Source of the DNA: Bacteroidota bacterium
GTDB taxonomy: Bacteria; Bacteroidota; Bacteroidia; Chitinophagales; Saprospiraceae
Length of the DNA stretch: 41,372 nt
Assembly: GCA_029567325.1 (NCBI GenBank)
Contig: JAKQLF010000161.1
Location: 1-41,372, forward strand
Direction of reading: 5' to 3'
Every line of letters starts with the position of its first letter. Position 1 is the first letter of the stretch. The position numbers and the translations under genes were made by a program. Below are positions 1 through 6,478 of the stretch, piece by piece. Below the pieces are notes generated by a model. That model was not told where the DNA came from, did not search any database, and saw nothing but the letters and a program-made list of their open reading frames with translations.

Positions 1-42
1 ATTGCGCCTATAAGGCAATTGCCTTTGATGAATGCGTTTTGA

Positions 43-3000
43 ATGATCATGTGCGAGATGATTGTTCAGGTTGGCTCTGCTAATTTAACGCATTCATCTT
101 TTTCTTATTTCTTTAGACTTTTTTCTTCCGAACTATTGATAGATACAGTCTACGATATTGATGGACAATTTAAAAAATACGAATATGATAAATTATGGCG
201 TGTAAATAAGATTAGAGAAAGGAATAATAATATCATTACTGAGGTAAGCTACAATTTTAAAACTATTTCAGATCCAATGAACTGGATGAGGATTAAAAAA
301 ACCATGACACCAGTTGCAGGAAGTAATTTAAATATACTTGAAGAAAAACAATATTTAGATGGTCTTGGTAGACCTCTACAAACCGTCAAAAAAAACCAAG
401 CAAATAGTACGCTTGATCTAGTTGTAGGTGGTGTGGTTTATGATAATAAAGGGAGAGTAATTCGTAAATATCAACCGTATCAATCTTCACTAAGTACAGG
501 AGCTTTTGTAGCAATTCCAATTAATCATCCATTTGATTCTATAGAATATGAGGCTTCACCTTTAAATCGGCAATCAGGAATAATTCCTGCAAAGTGGCAT
601 AAAACTTCCACAGTATATAGTACCAATCTTGCCGATGAAGTAAAACGTTGGGTAGGAACTACTGGTTATATGTATGATCCTAATACTTTGAATAAGGTTA
701 CAACTACTGATGCAAGTGGGAGAGTATCCATCACTTTTACAGATAAAAAAGGGAGGACCATACTCAAGAGGCAAACCAAAACTGGTGCCTTAGTTAATGA
801 CACTACTGATACTTATTCTATATACGATGACAAGGATCGAATCAGCAAGATCATCCCACCAGGAGCAACACCTTCTGAACCAGATCTTTTATTTACCTAT
901 CTGTATGATCAATCCGATAACCTGATTACTAAGAAAGTTCTCGGTAAAACTGCAGAAAATATGGTTTATAATGACAGAGATTTGATGACATTTTACAAGG
1001 ATGGAAACCTAGGTAATGCCACTTACAATGAAAATACAACAGCCAATCAATGGATTATGACCAAATATGATTTATATGGAAGACCTACGAATACGGGTTT
1101 TTTCACATCTGCTTCTGTACCTTCAGGAAATAATGATGCTACTTCTTTCACTGAACTAATTTCATCAACAACTTATGGTACGACAGGAATAGAACTAGGT
1201 AAAGTAAAACAGAGTAGATCTTTGATCCTAGGCAATTTCATAGATTCTACAACTTGGATAGAAACAAATAACTTTTATGATAACTTTGGCAGAATAAGAT
1301 ATGTAACAGGAAACAATCACCTCAACACAGCGCTTAACGCACAATGCCATTATTTCAGTTACGATCTCGCCGATAATGTTTTATACGATACATTAAAAAC
1401 GAAAAATGCTGCCAATACACAATATTCAATCATAAATAAAAGTACTTATGACTATTTAGGAAGACCAAGTTCAAATTATCACAAGATAGATGCACTCCCA
1501 GAAAAACACATTCATACCAACGTGTATAACTTTCGTGGAGAACTGACCAGCAAAAGTTTGGGATTCAACGTCGACAAATATTTGCAAAAAACAGATTTTG
1601 CTTATAATACTCAAGGTTGGCTCACTGCTATCAATGGACCGCTGACCACAGGACAGCCAAATGGGTCCAATGTTGATGACATGGATGTTTTCTATTTAAA
1701 ACTTGGATATGATAGCATAGCAGTTTCTGTGTTTGGACAAAGTCCTGTCCTAGATAAATCTGGAAATATCAGCCAGATGGTTTGGCAAGACAGAGGTGGC
1801 AACCAGAATGGATATTTCTTTGATTATGATTTTATCAGCAGGGTATCAAATGCTAAGTTTTTTGGAGCATCATCTGGGATTGGTTATTACAATGCCTATT
1901 ACAATGAATTTTTGACATATGATGTCAGAGGAAATATCAAGACACTCGCAAGAAATACATATGACTCCAATACAGATGGCTCAAAACCAATAGACAATCT
2001 TACTTACACGTATACTTCAAACACAAATATGATCAGCAAAATTGCTGACCCAAGTGCAAGCGCAGAAGGGTTCAACATCAATGGTGCTTCGGCTAGTGCA
2101 ACCTATCTGTACGACCTCAATGGCAATTTATACCAAGATCCATACAAAAAACTCGATTTTATCAAGTACTTTCACAACAATATGCCAAAGGACCTAACCG
2201 TTAATTTAGGAACAGGAAATGTCAACAAGATCAGATACACTTACGACGCCTCTGGTATGAAACTGCGAAAACAAGTATTTAATAATGGCAATACGAGTAC
2301 AGCTCTGATGGATTACGTACAAGGCATAGAATACAACAATGGCGCAATTGAGGCAATCCCTCACAGTGATGGGCGTGCAGTCTATAATGGGACAACGTGG
2401 CGGTATGAGTTTAACATTACTGACCATTTGGGCAATGTCAGGGCCGTCATCTCAGATCTGGACAATGACAAAATTCTGGACTTCACTGGTTCTTCAACCA
2501 CAAATGAAGTCATCAATTCCTATACATATTACCCTTTTGGAATGGTCTTTGGCAATAATTCTCCTGCCAATAACACAACAACTCCTGATACTAAGTATCA
2601 ATATAATGGAAAGGAATTTAATAGTGATTTGGGATTGAACTTGCTAGATTATGGGGCCAGATGGTATGATCCGGCTATTGGGAGGTTTACGGGGGTAGAT
2701 CCGTTGGCAAGTGCATTCAACGCAACTTCTGCATATGTTTACACATTAAATAACCCGATAAATATGATTGATCCAGATGGGAGAGCACCTGATTGGATTT
2801 ATGATCAACTAAAAGATGGTTCTTACAAAAAAAGGGAAGGAGCTTCTAATGATGGAGGTTCAACATTTCATACATACAATGACAGAAATGGAAATACTCA
2901 TTATTTCAACCAAAAAGAAAATACATTTGTAACAATTAAACCTGGCCAGATAGACAAAGCTATTGCAGATAGAAAAGAAAAAACTAGATCAGTTGTTAGA

Positions 3001-3354
3001 AAAACTGGAGAGGTGATTAATAATGTTGGTGATGGGATAGCAGCCATTGGGTATGTAGCTGCACCATTTACTGAGGGTGCGTCATTGGTTGTAGCTGGTG
3101 TTGGTGAAGGTGTTTCACTTGGTGGTAAGGCAATAACAAATTCAGCGAATTTTGAAGAAAGTGGTGCTACCACTAAAAACATGGTAAACTTAGGTGTAGA
3201 TTTAGTAACAGTACTTGCACCACTTCCATTGGAAAATCTAGTAAAAAAATCTAATTTAGATGATGTTTCAAAAAAAATAATAAGATCTGAAATAGGTAAA
3301 GTGACACAAACGACTGAATTTGTAGTTAAAAAAGAAATTGAAGATAATAAATAA
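43..3354 (+). CDS. RHS/YD-repeat protein (DUF6443 type) with variable C-terminal tip; 5' end looks truncated
   Basis: Probable polymorphic-toxin-type RHS protein of 1103 residues. Residues about 31-75 form one YD-like repeat (YDIDGQFKKYEYDK). A DUF6443-like block follows (LDGLGRPLQTV near 105-115), then many YD repeats, and a conserved RHS core near residues 850-915 (YQYNGKEF, LLDYGARWYDPAIGRF, DPDGRAPDW). Residues after about 916 are the variable tip. The tip has a Gly/Ala/Val-rich hydrophobic stretch near 997-1026 and no catalytic motif I recognise. No signal peptide is present: the frame opens right after a stop at 40-42, and the first 30 residues do not resemble the family. The true N-terminus is therefore probably lost or rearranged. 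Two small membrane proteins follow within 10 bases, the expected place for immunity genes. The RHS assignment is firm; the toxin activity is unknown. Confidence 0.85.
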   Translation: MIMCEMIVQVGSANLTHSSFSYFFRLFSSELLIDTVYDIDGQFKKYEYDKLWRVNKIRERNNNIITEVSYNFKTISDPMNWMRIKKTMTPVAGSNLNILEEKQYLDGLGRPLQTVKKNQANSTLDLVVGGVVYDNKGRVIRKYQPYQSSLSTGAFVAIPINHPFDSIEYEASPLNRQSGIIPAKWHKTSTVYSTNLADEVKRWVGTTGYMYDPNTLNKVTTTDASGRVSITFTDKKGRTILKRQTKTGALVNDTTDTYSIYDDKDRISKIIPPGATPSEPDLLFTYLYDQSDNLITKKVLGKTAENMVYNDRDLMTFYKDGNLGNATYNENTTANQWIMTKYDLYGRPTNTGFFTSASVPSGNNDATSFTELISSTTYGTTGIELGKVKQSRSLILGNFIDSTTWIETNNFYDNFGRIRYVTGNNHLNTALNAQCHYFSYDLADNVLYDTLKTKNAANTQYSIINKSTYDYLGRPSSNYHKIDALPEKHIHTNVYNFRGELTSKSLGFNVDKYLQKTDFAYNTQGWLTAINGPLTTGQPNGSNVDDMDVFYLKLGYDSIAVSVFGQSPVLDKSGNISQMVWQDRGGNQNGYFFDYDFISRVSNAKFFGASSGIGYYNAYYNEFLTYDVRGNIKTLARNTYDSNTDGSKPIDNLTYTYTSNTNMISKIADPSASAEGFNINGASASATYLYDLNGNLYQDPYKKLDFIKYFHNNMPKDLTVNLGTGNVNKIRYTYDASGMKLRKQVFNNGNTSTALMDYVQGIEYNNGAIEAIPHSDGRAVYNGTTWRYEFNITDHLGNVRAVISDLDNDKILDFTGSSTTNEVINSYTYYPFGMVFGNNSPANNTTTPDTKYQYNGKEFNSDLGLNLLDYGARWYDPAIGRFTGVDPLASAFNATSAYVYTLNNPINMIDPDGRAPDWIYDQLKDGSYKKREGASNDGGSTFHTYNDRNGNTHYFNQKENTFVTIKPGQIDKAIADRKEKTRSVVRKTGEVINNVGDGIAAIGYVAAPFTEGASLVVAGVGEGVSLGGKAITNSANFEESGATTKNMVNLGVDLVTVLAPLPLENLVKKSNLDDVSKKIIRSEIGKVTQTTEFVVKKEIEDNK

Positions 3355-3359
3355 TTTAA

Positions 3360-3560
3360 ATGGCAACTAAGGTATTTGGGTTATTATTAATTGCATTTGG
3401 AGCTTACCTCTTTAAAATTGGATTAAAATATGAAGATTCAGATAGTGGTCATTTGATGAACATTAAATTAATTGGGTCAGCGATTTTACTGTTTATTGGC
3501 GGCATAGCATTATTATTGACTTCTAAATCACTTTGTGAAATATTTGGAATTTTTTGTTAA
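3360..3560 (+). CDS. Small two-helix membrane protein, candidate immunity protein of the RHS tip
   Basis: Protein of 66 residues that begins five bases after the RHS stop. It has two hydrophobic helices (about residues 5-20 and 35-53) separated by a short charged loop (KYEDSDSGH). I recognise no family. Position directly behind the variable tip of an RHS protein, together with a tip that contains a hydrophobic segment, makes a membrane-located immunity role plausible, but this is inference from context only. The gene is co-oriented and presumably cotranscribed with the RHS gene. Two other tiny two-helix proteins nearby (at 4415 and 4604) share size and topology. Confidence 0.6.
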   Translation: MATKVFGLLLIAFGAYLFKIGLKYEDSDSGHLMNIKLIGSAILLFIGGIALLLTSKSLCEIFGIFC

Positions 3561-3562
3561 GT

Positions 3563-3955
3563 ATGATGTCTTCGTTTACATACAGAATTATTTCGTTTTT
3601 ATCAATTTTTTATGTATTGATTCTGTCTATATTACAAGTTTTGAATGAAGCAAGAGTTTTTTCATATTTACATGTAATTTGCTGCTTAGCATTATTAATA
3701 TCATTCAAGTATTCGTCTAAATATTATATAATAATTTTAAAAGTTTGGTGCAGCTTGTTGTTTATTAGCGGAATTCTTATACTCTTAAGCTCTATACTAT
3801 ATTTAATATCTGGAAACGGTAATAAGATATCATATACAGGAAATTTACTAGCTTTAGTTTTTGTTTTTCTTGCAGCAGTTCTATTTAAAAATAGAAATTT
3901 ATTTTATAACTCTAAAAATGATTTAACTAAATCGCCTTCAACTGAGCGTCCTTGA
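3563..3955 (+). CDS. Four-helix membrane protein of unknown function, second immunity candidate
   Basis: Protein of 130 residues with about four hydrophobic helices: an N-terminal one after MMSSFTYRI, one in LHVICCLALLISF, one in VWCSLLFISGILILLSS, and one in LALVFVFLAAVLF. I chose the ATG at 3563. An upstream in-frame TTG at 3554 overlaps the previous gene but has nothing to recommend it. The last ten residues (LTKSPSTERP) lie in sequence that, on the other strand, is the end of a decayed unrelated gene (3927-4064). The native C-terminus was therefore probably replaced by a recombination junction. The function is unknown. Its place in the RHS operon suggests an immunity or toxin-accessory role. 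Confidence 0.6.
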   Translation: MMSSFTYRIISFLSIFYVLILSILQVLNEARVFSYLHVICCLALLISFKYSSKYYIIILKVWCSLLFISGILILLSSILYLISGNGNKISYTGNLLALVFVFLAAVLFKNRNLFYNSKNDLTKSPSTERP

Positions 3956-4064
3956 TTAGATTATCCAGAGCATAAAAGATATGAATTTTATCATCAGAAT
4001 TAAGCTTTGCAATGTCTTCGAGATCCTGCTGTCCTAAGTCTGTAAGTCTTCCAACTATTGCTAT
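3927..4064 (-). pseudogene. C-terminal remnant of an unidentified minus-strand gene
   Basis: Reading the minus strand from 4064 to the stop at 3927-3929 gives 45 residues of protein-like sequence (GRLTDLGQQDLEDIAKLN, then IHIFYALDNLIKDAQLKAI). It has the helical, charged pattern of a small cytoplasmic protein, possibly the tail of a DNA-binding regulator. A stop lies just upstream in frame at 4065-4067 and no start exists, so this is a broken end. The first dozen codons occur again, degraded, near 6220-6260. The piece therefore belongs to a module that is present twice in the window. Confidence 0.45.
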
Positions 4065-4067
4065 TTA

Positions 4068-4310
4068 ATGAGCGATGGTGAATACAAAATATCAGATCAA
4101 TACGGATTATACTTCTTGACTTTTACAATTTGTGGATGGGTAGATGTATTTACTAGAAAAGAAACAAAGCAAATTCACTATAATCCTGTAAGAGCAGGAT
4201 TTGTAGATTACCCCGAAGAATATCCTTATAGTAGCTATCGAAATTACTATGAAGAAAGTAGATTGACCTTCAATTTACCCATAGAAATCTTATATTTGAA
4301 CGAAGAATGA
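4068..4310 (+). pseudogene. RAYT-type (Transposase_17 / IS200-like) transposase, internally deleted
   Basis: This 80-residue frame joins the start of a REP-associated tyrosine transposase (MSDGEYKISDQYGLYFLTFT, then WVDVFTRKE) directly to its end (QIHYNPVRAGFVDYPEEYPY, then SSYRNYY). Full-length relatives have roughly 180-200 residues. The missing middle should contain the HxH metal motif (usually MSNHIHLI) and the catalytic tyrosine, so the product cannot be an active transposase. The deletion is in frame. A perfect hairpin lies 25 bases after the stop, as at the ends of such elements. A second, even shorter copy starts at 6328. Confidence 0.85.
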
Positions 4311-4334
4311 AGTTGGCAGCTAAACTAATATGGG

Positions 4335-4355
4335 TTTTAAGTTGCAAACTTAAAA
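4335..4355. repeat. Perfect 9-bp hairpin downstream of the RAYT remnant
   Basis: TTTTAAGTT, three-base loop GCA, AACTTAAAA. A flanking G-C pair (4334/4356) extends the stem to 10 bp. The same stem with loop TTC is found at 6259-6283 beside the second RAYT remnant. Hairpins flanking this transposase family are typical recognition structures, so this is probably an element end. Confidence 0.7.
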
Positions 4356-4414
4356 CAGCTGGGTAGTCAATAAAAGATTAAATCATGAGAAACCTCGCGA
4401 TTAATTTAATATAA

Positions 4415-4588
4415 ATGTTAGATCTAATAATAAGCTTTATTTGTTTGATTGGAGGAATTTGTCTCATCTATATTATATTTTTTAGCGAAGATGAATACAG
4501 CTTTTCTCAAAAAGCAGAAGCATTATGTGGCTCAGTAATCTTGATAATATTAGGGTTGGGTATAATTTTTAAAATAATTGAAATTTAG
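4415..4588 (+). CDS. Tiny two-helix membrane protein, unknown
   Basis: Protein of 57 residues beginning MLDLIISFICLIGGICLIYI, followed by an acidic loop (FFSEDEYSFSQKAE) and a second helix (VILIILGLGIIF). It resembles the 66-residue protein at 3360 and the 58-residue protein at 4604 in length and topology: helix, acidic loop, helix. No family is recognised. It sits in the toxin island between the RAYT remnant and the orphan metallopeptidase tip. It could be an orphan immunity protein; this is inferred only from context. Confidence 0.45.
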   Translation: MLDLIISFICLIGGICLIYIIFFSEDEYSFSQKAEALCGSVILIILGLGIIFKIIEI

Positions 4589-4603
4589 TTTATCCTAAAA
4601 AAA

Positions 4604-4780
4604 ATGGTATTATATAAATTAACTTTGGGCATATTTCTTCTTTTAGCTCTATTAGGAGGTTTTTTTGGTGTTTTTTATGAGGAAGAATTTTCTATTTGGC
4701 CTTATGCCCATCTTATTATTATTTTGAGTGTCATGTTTGCTTTATTGATAAACTGGTTATTGGAAGCATTCAAAATATGA
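4604..4780 (+). CDS. Tiny two-helix membrane protein overlapping the orphan toxin tip
   Basis: Protein of 58 residues (MVLYKLTLGIFLLLALLGGF, then FGVFYEEEFSIWPYAH, then a second hydrophobic helix). It starts 15 bases after the 57-residue gene, and its TGA stop overlaps an ATG for the metallopeptidase fragment (ATGA at 4777-4780), so translation may be coupled. The topology matches the other tiny proteins of this island. The function is unknown. An immunity protein left in front of a foreign toxin tip is one reading; a chance junction from recombination is another. Confidence 0.45.
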   Translation: MVLYKLTLGIFLLLALLGGFFGVFYEEEFSIWPYAHLIIILSVMFALLINWLLEAFKI

Positions 4781-5145
4781 TTTCACAAGGTTCAGGAGAT
4801 GATAATCATCTTCTAGCATCAGAAACTAAAATAGGGACAAAAGGTGTTGAAGTTGCATATTCTCAAATAAATGGTGTGACAGTTGATGGAATTAAGACTG
4901 AATCATCAGAGACTTTATTGCATGAATTGGTCCATGCAAATGATTTAATCACTGGACAAGTAGCAAAAGATTCTAAAGACTCAGGTGGGAAGTCTGCCCT
5001 TACACGGGGAATAGTGGAAACAAGAGCAGTCGCATTTGTTAATGAAATTTTAATTTCAAAAGGAAAACCGATTAGACAAACTTACGGTGGTATACCAGTT
5101 GTTGATAAGAATAATTGCATAATAAAAGGGGTTAAAATACCATGA
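4777..5145 (+). CDS. Orphan C-terminal toxin tip, M91-like zinc metallopeptidase
   Basis: Protein of 122 residues containing HELVHANDLITG (residues 49-60). This is an HExxHxxD motif as in the NleD-type M91 peptidases and related RHS/effector C-terminal domains. It is followed by VETRAVAFVNEILISKGKPI, in which Glu81 and the E-x-x-A pattern match the family's downstream helix. Nothing before about residue 10 looks like a delivery domain, so this is a displaced tip without its RHS carrier. The ATG at 4777 overlaps the previous stop. An in-frame extension to 4696 exists but runs through another gene. If expressed, it would be a cytoplasmic protease. It overlaps the next membrane protein gene by four bases, as a toxin/immunity pair would. 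Confidence 0.7.
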   Translation: MISQGSGDDNHLLASETKIGTKGVEVAYSQINGVTVDGIKTESSETLLHELVHANDLITGQVAKDSKDSGGKSALTRGIVETRAVAFVNEILISKGKPIRQTYGGIPVVDKNNCIIKGVKIP

Positions 5146-5573
5146 AAAAATTGAAAATGTTTTATTTCATAATTCTATTAATTTTATTTATCTGCGAGAT
5201 TACTTTATTAAGTATACAAAAGTTAAATATTATTCAAGAATCAATAACTGTATTTAAATATCCTAATCCAAGGCAAGATTATTTAATAATCCTGAACAAC
5301 AGCTTATTAATTTTAGCAATAATTGCATATTTAAGAAATAAAGAGAATGGTCAATTGTTTTGTGAAATTTTATTTTCATTGAACTTTTTAGTATTAGGTA
5401 TTCAGTATTGTAATATGATATTCCATGAAATACCTATTGGTCTTGATTTTGAACTTTTAAAATTTTTAATATATGGAATCGGCTTATATTTGACTTGGAC
5501 TAGTAATTTTAAGCGGTTGTTACTATTTAGCATAGTGGGTTTATTATTAATTTTTACTTTTTTATCAGTTTAG
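5142..5573 (+). CDS. Four-helix membrane protein, candidate immunity protein for the M91-like tip
   Basis: Protein of 143 residues starting MKKLKMFYFIILLILFI, with hydrophobic segments near residues 7-25, 50-63, 77-92 and 110-142. Its ATG overlaps the metallopeptidase stop (ATGA, 5142-5145), which suggests coupled translation and a cognate partner. No conserved motif is recognised. A membrane protein would be an unusual immunity type for a cytosolic metalloprotease. The pairing is therefore a positional inference and could be an accident of module shuffling. Confidence 0.6.
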   Translation: MKKLKMFYFIILLILFICEITLLSIQKLNIIQESITVFKYPNPRQDYLIILNNSLLILAIIAYLRNKENGQLFCEILFSLNFLVLGIQYCNMIFHEIPIGLDFELLKFLIYGIGLYLTWTSNFKRLLLFSIVGLLLIFTFLSV

Positions 5574-5620
5574 TGCTTCTTATTTTTACCTTTTGCAAGA
5601 AATCGATAAATTAACAGGCA

Positions 5621-6199
5621 ATGGAAACTAAAATGTTGATATTAGCTTTACTTACTTCATTTTTACCCAGTTGCAGAAATACAATAACTTGTAATGAAAT
5701 TTATAATTCCAAAGACCAGTTTCTATATATTGATGGTATTGAAAATGAATGCACTTACAAGCTTGGATCGAGAATTTATCAAGAGGACCTAAAAGCTAAG
5801 GTGAAATTTGATAAAAATATACTTTTATTTCAATCATCTGAATCCTCCAGTTTGGATACTTTTTTGGTGCTATCAAAAGAAATTCCCAATCAATTATATG
5901 AGTTGCATTTTGAATTCCAAAATAAGAATATTACCATTGAAACCTCATCAAATTCATTGAGTGTACAGTTAATTCGAATAATTGATGATACTTATATAAT
6001 GAAAATATCAGATGTATTAAATCTTTTTAATACATCTGAACTGAAACTAAACGCAATTGTTTTTTTTGAAGAAAAAAAAGGATTCATAGGTTCTTATTTG
6101 GAAAATCCTTCTGAACAAAATTGGATAATTCAAAAGGCTGGTAATATTTTAGAAACAAAAATTGATTATTCTGCTAAGAATTTTGGAGTTTTACGGTAA
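5621..6199 (+). CDS. Putative lipoprotein of unknown function
   Basis: Protein of 192 residues with a short hydrophobic N-terminus ending in a lipobox-like FLPSC (Cys18). Mature protein would be a small beta-rich, charged lipoprotein exposed on the periplasmic or outer-membrane side. No domain is recognised. A second in-frame ATG at 5633 would shorten the signal; I kept the first. It is the last intact gene of the toxin island before the second RAYT remnant. It may be part of an immunity set, but nothing in its sequence shows that. Confidence 0.55.
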   Translation: METKMLILALLTSFLPSCRNTITCNEIYNSKDQFLYIDGIENECTYKLGSRIYQEDLKAKVKFDKNILLFQSSESSSLDTFLVLSKEIPNQLYELHFEFQNKNITIETSSNSLSVQLIRIIDDTYIMKISDVLNLFNTSELKLNAIVFFEEKKGFIGSYLENPSEQNWIIQKAGNILETKIDYSAKNFGVLR

Positions 6200-6218
6200 G
6201 TTATATAAGTTATAATTA

Positions 6219-6363
6219 ATCCCTGCTGTCCTTAGCCTCTAAGTCCCCCAACTACTGCTATTTTAAGTTTTCAACTTAAAATATCTATTATTATTTCTGC
6301 TAAATCCTATTTGTATTACAAAAAATAATGAGCGATGGTGGATACAAAATATCAGATCAATAA
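6219..6363 (+). pseudogene. Second RAYT-module remnant with hairpin and only 11 codons of transposase
   Basis: Bases 6222-6258 repeat, with substitutions, the sequence just upstream of the first RAYT remnant (4026-4066). An 11-bp perfect hairpin follows at 6259-6283 (stem TATTTTAAGTT, loop TTC). The transposase start then recurs at 6328 (MSDGGYKISDQ) and hits a TAA at 6361 where the first copy reads TAC. Beyond about 6370 similarity is lost. Compared with the first copy, this one keeps the upstream hairpin but has lost almost all the gene. Confidence 0.75.
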
Positions 6364-6478
6364 GGATTATGGTTAATGGTTAATTATAAAAAATGTCTAT
6401 TGCTAAATTGCCTTATTGCGGTCAAAGACCAATTGCCTATTGGTTAATGATTAATCTTTCTCTTTCCTGCACAAATCA

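Noticed and set aside
2339-2638. Second plus-strand frame inside the RHS gene
   Set aside because: It overlaps the strongly conserved RHS repeat region in another frame and has no homology of its own.
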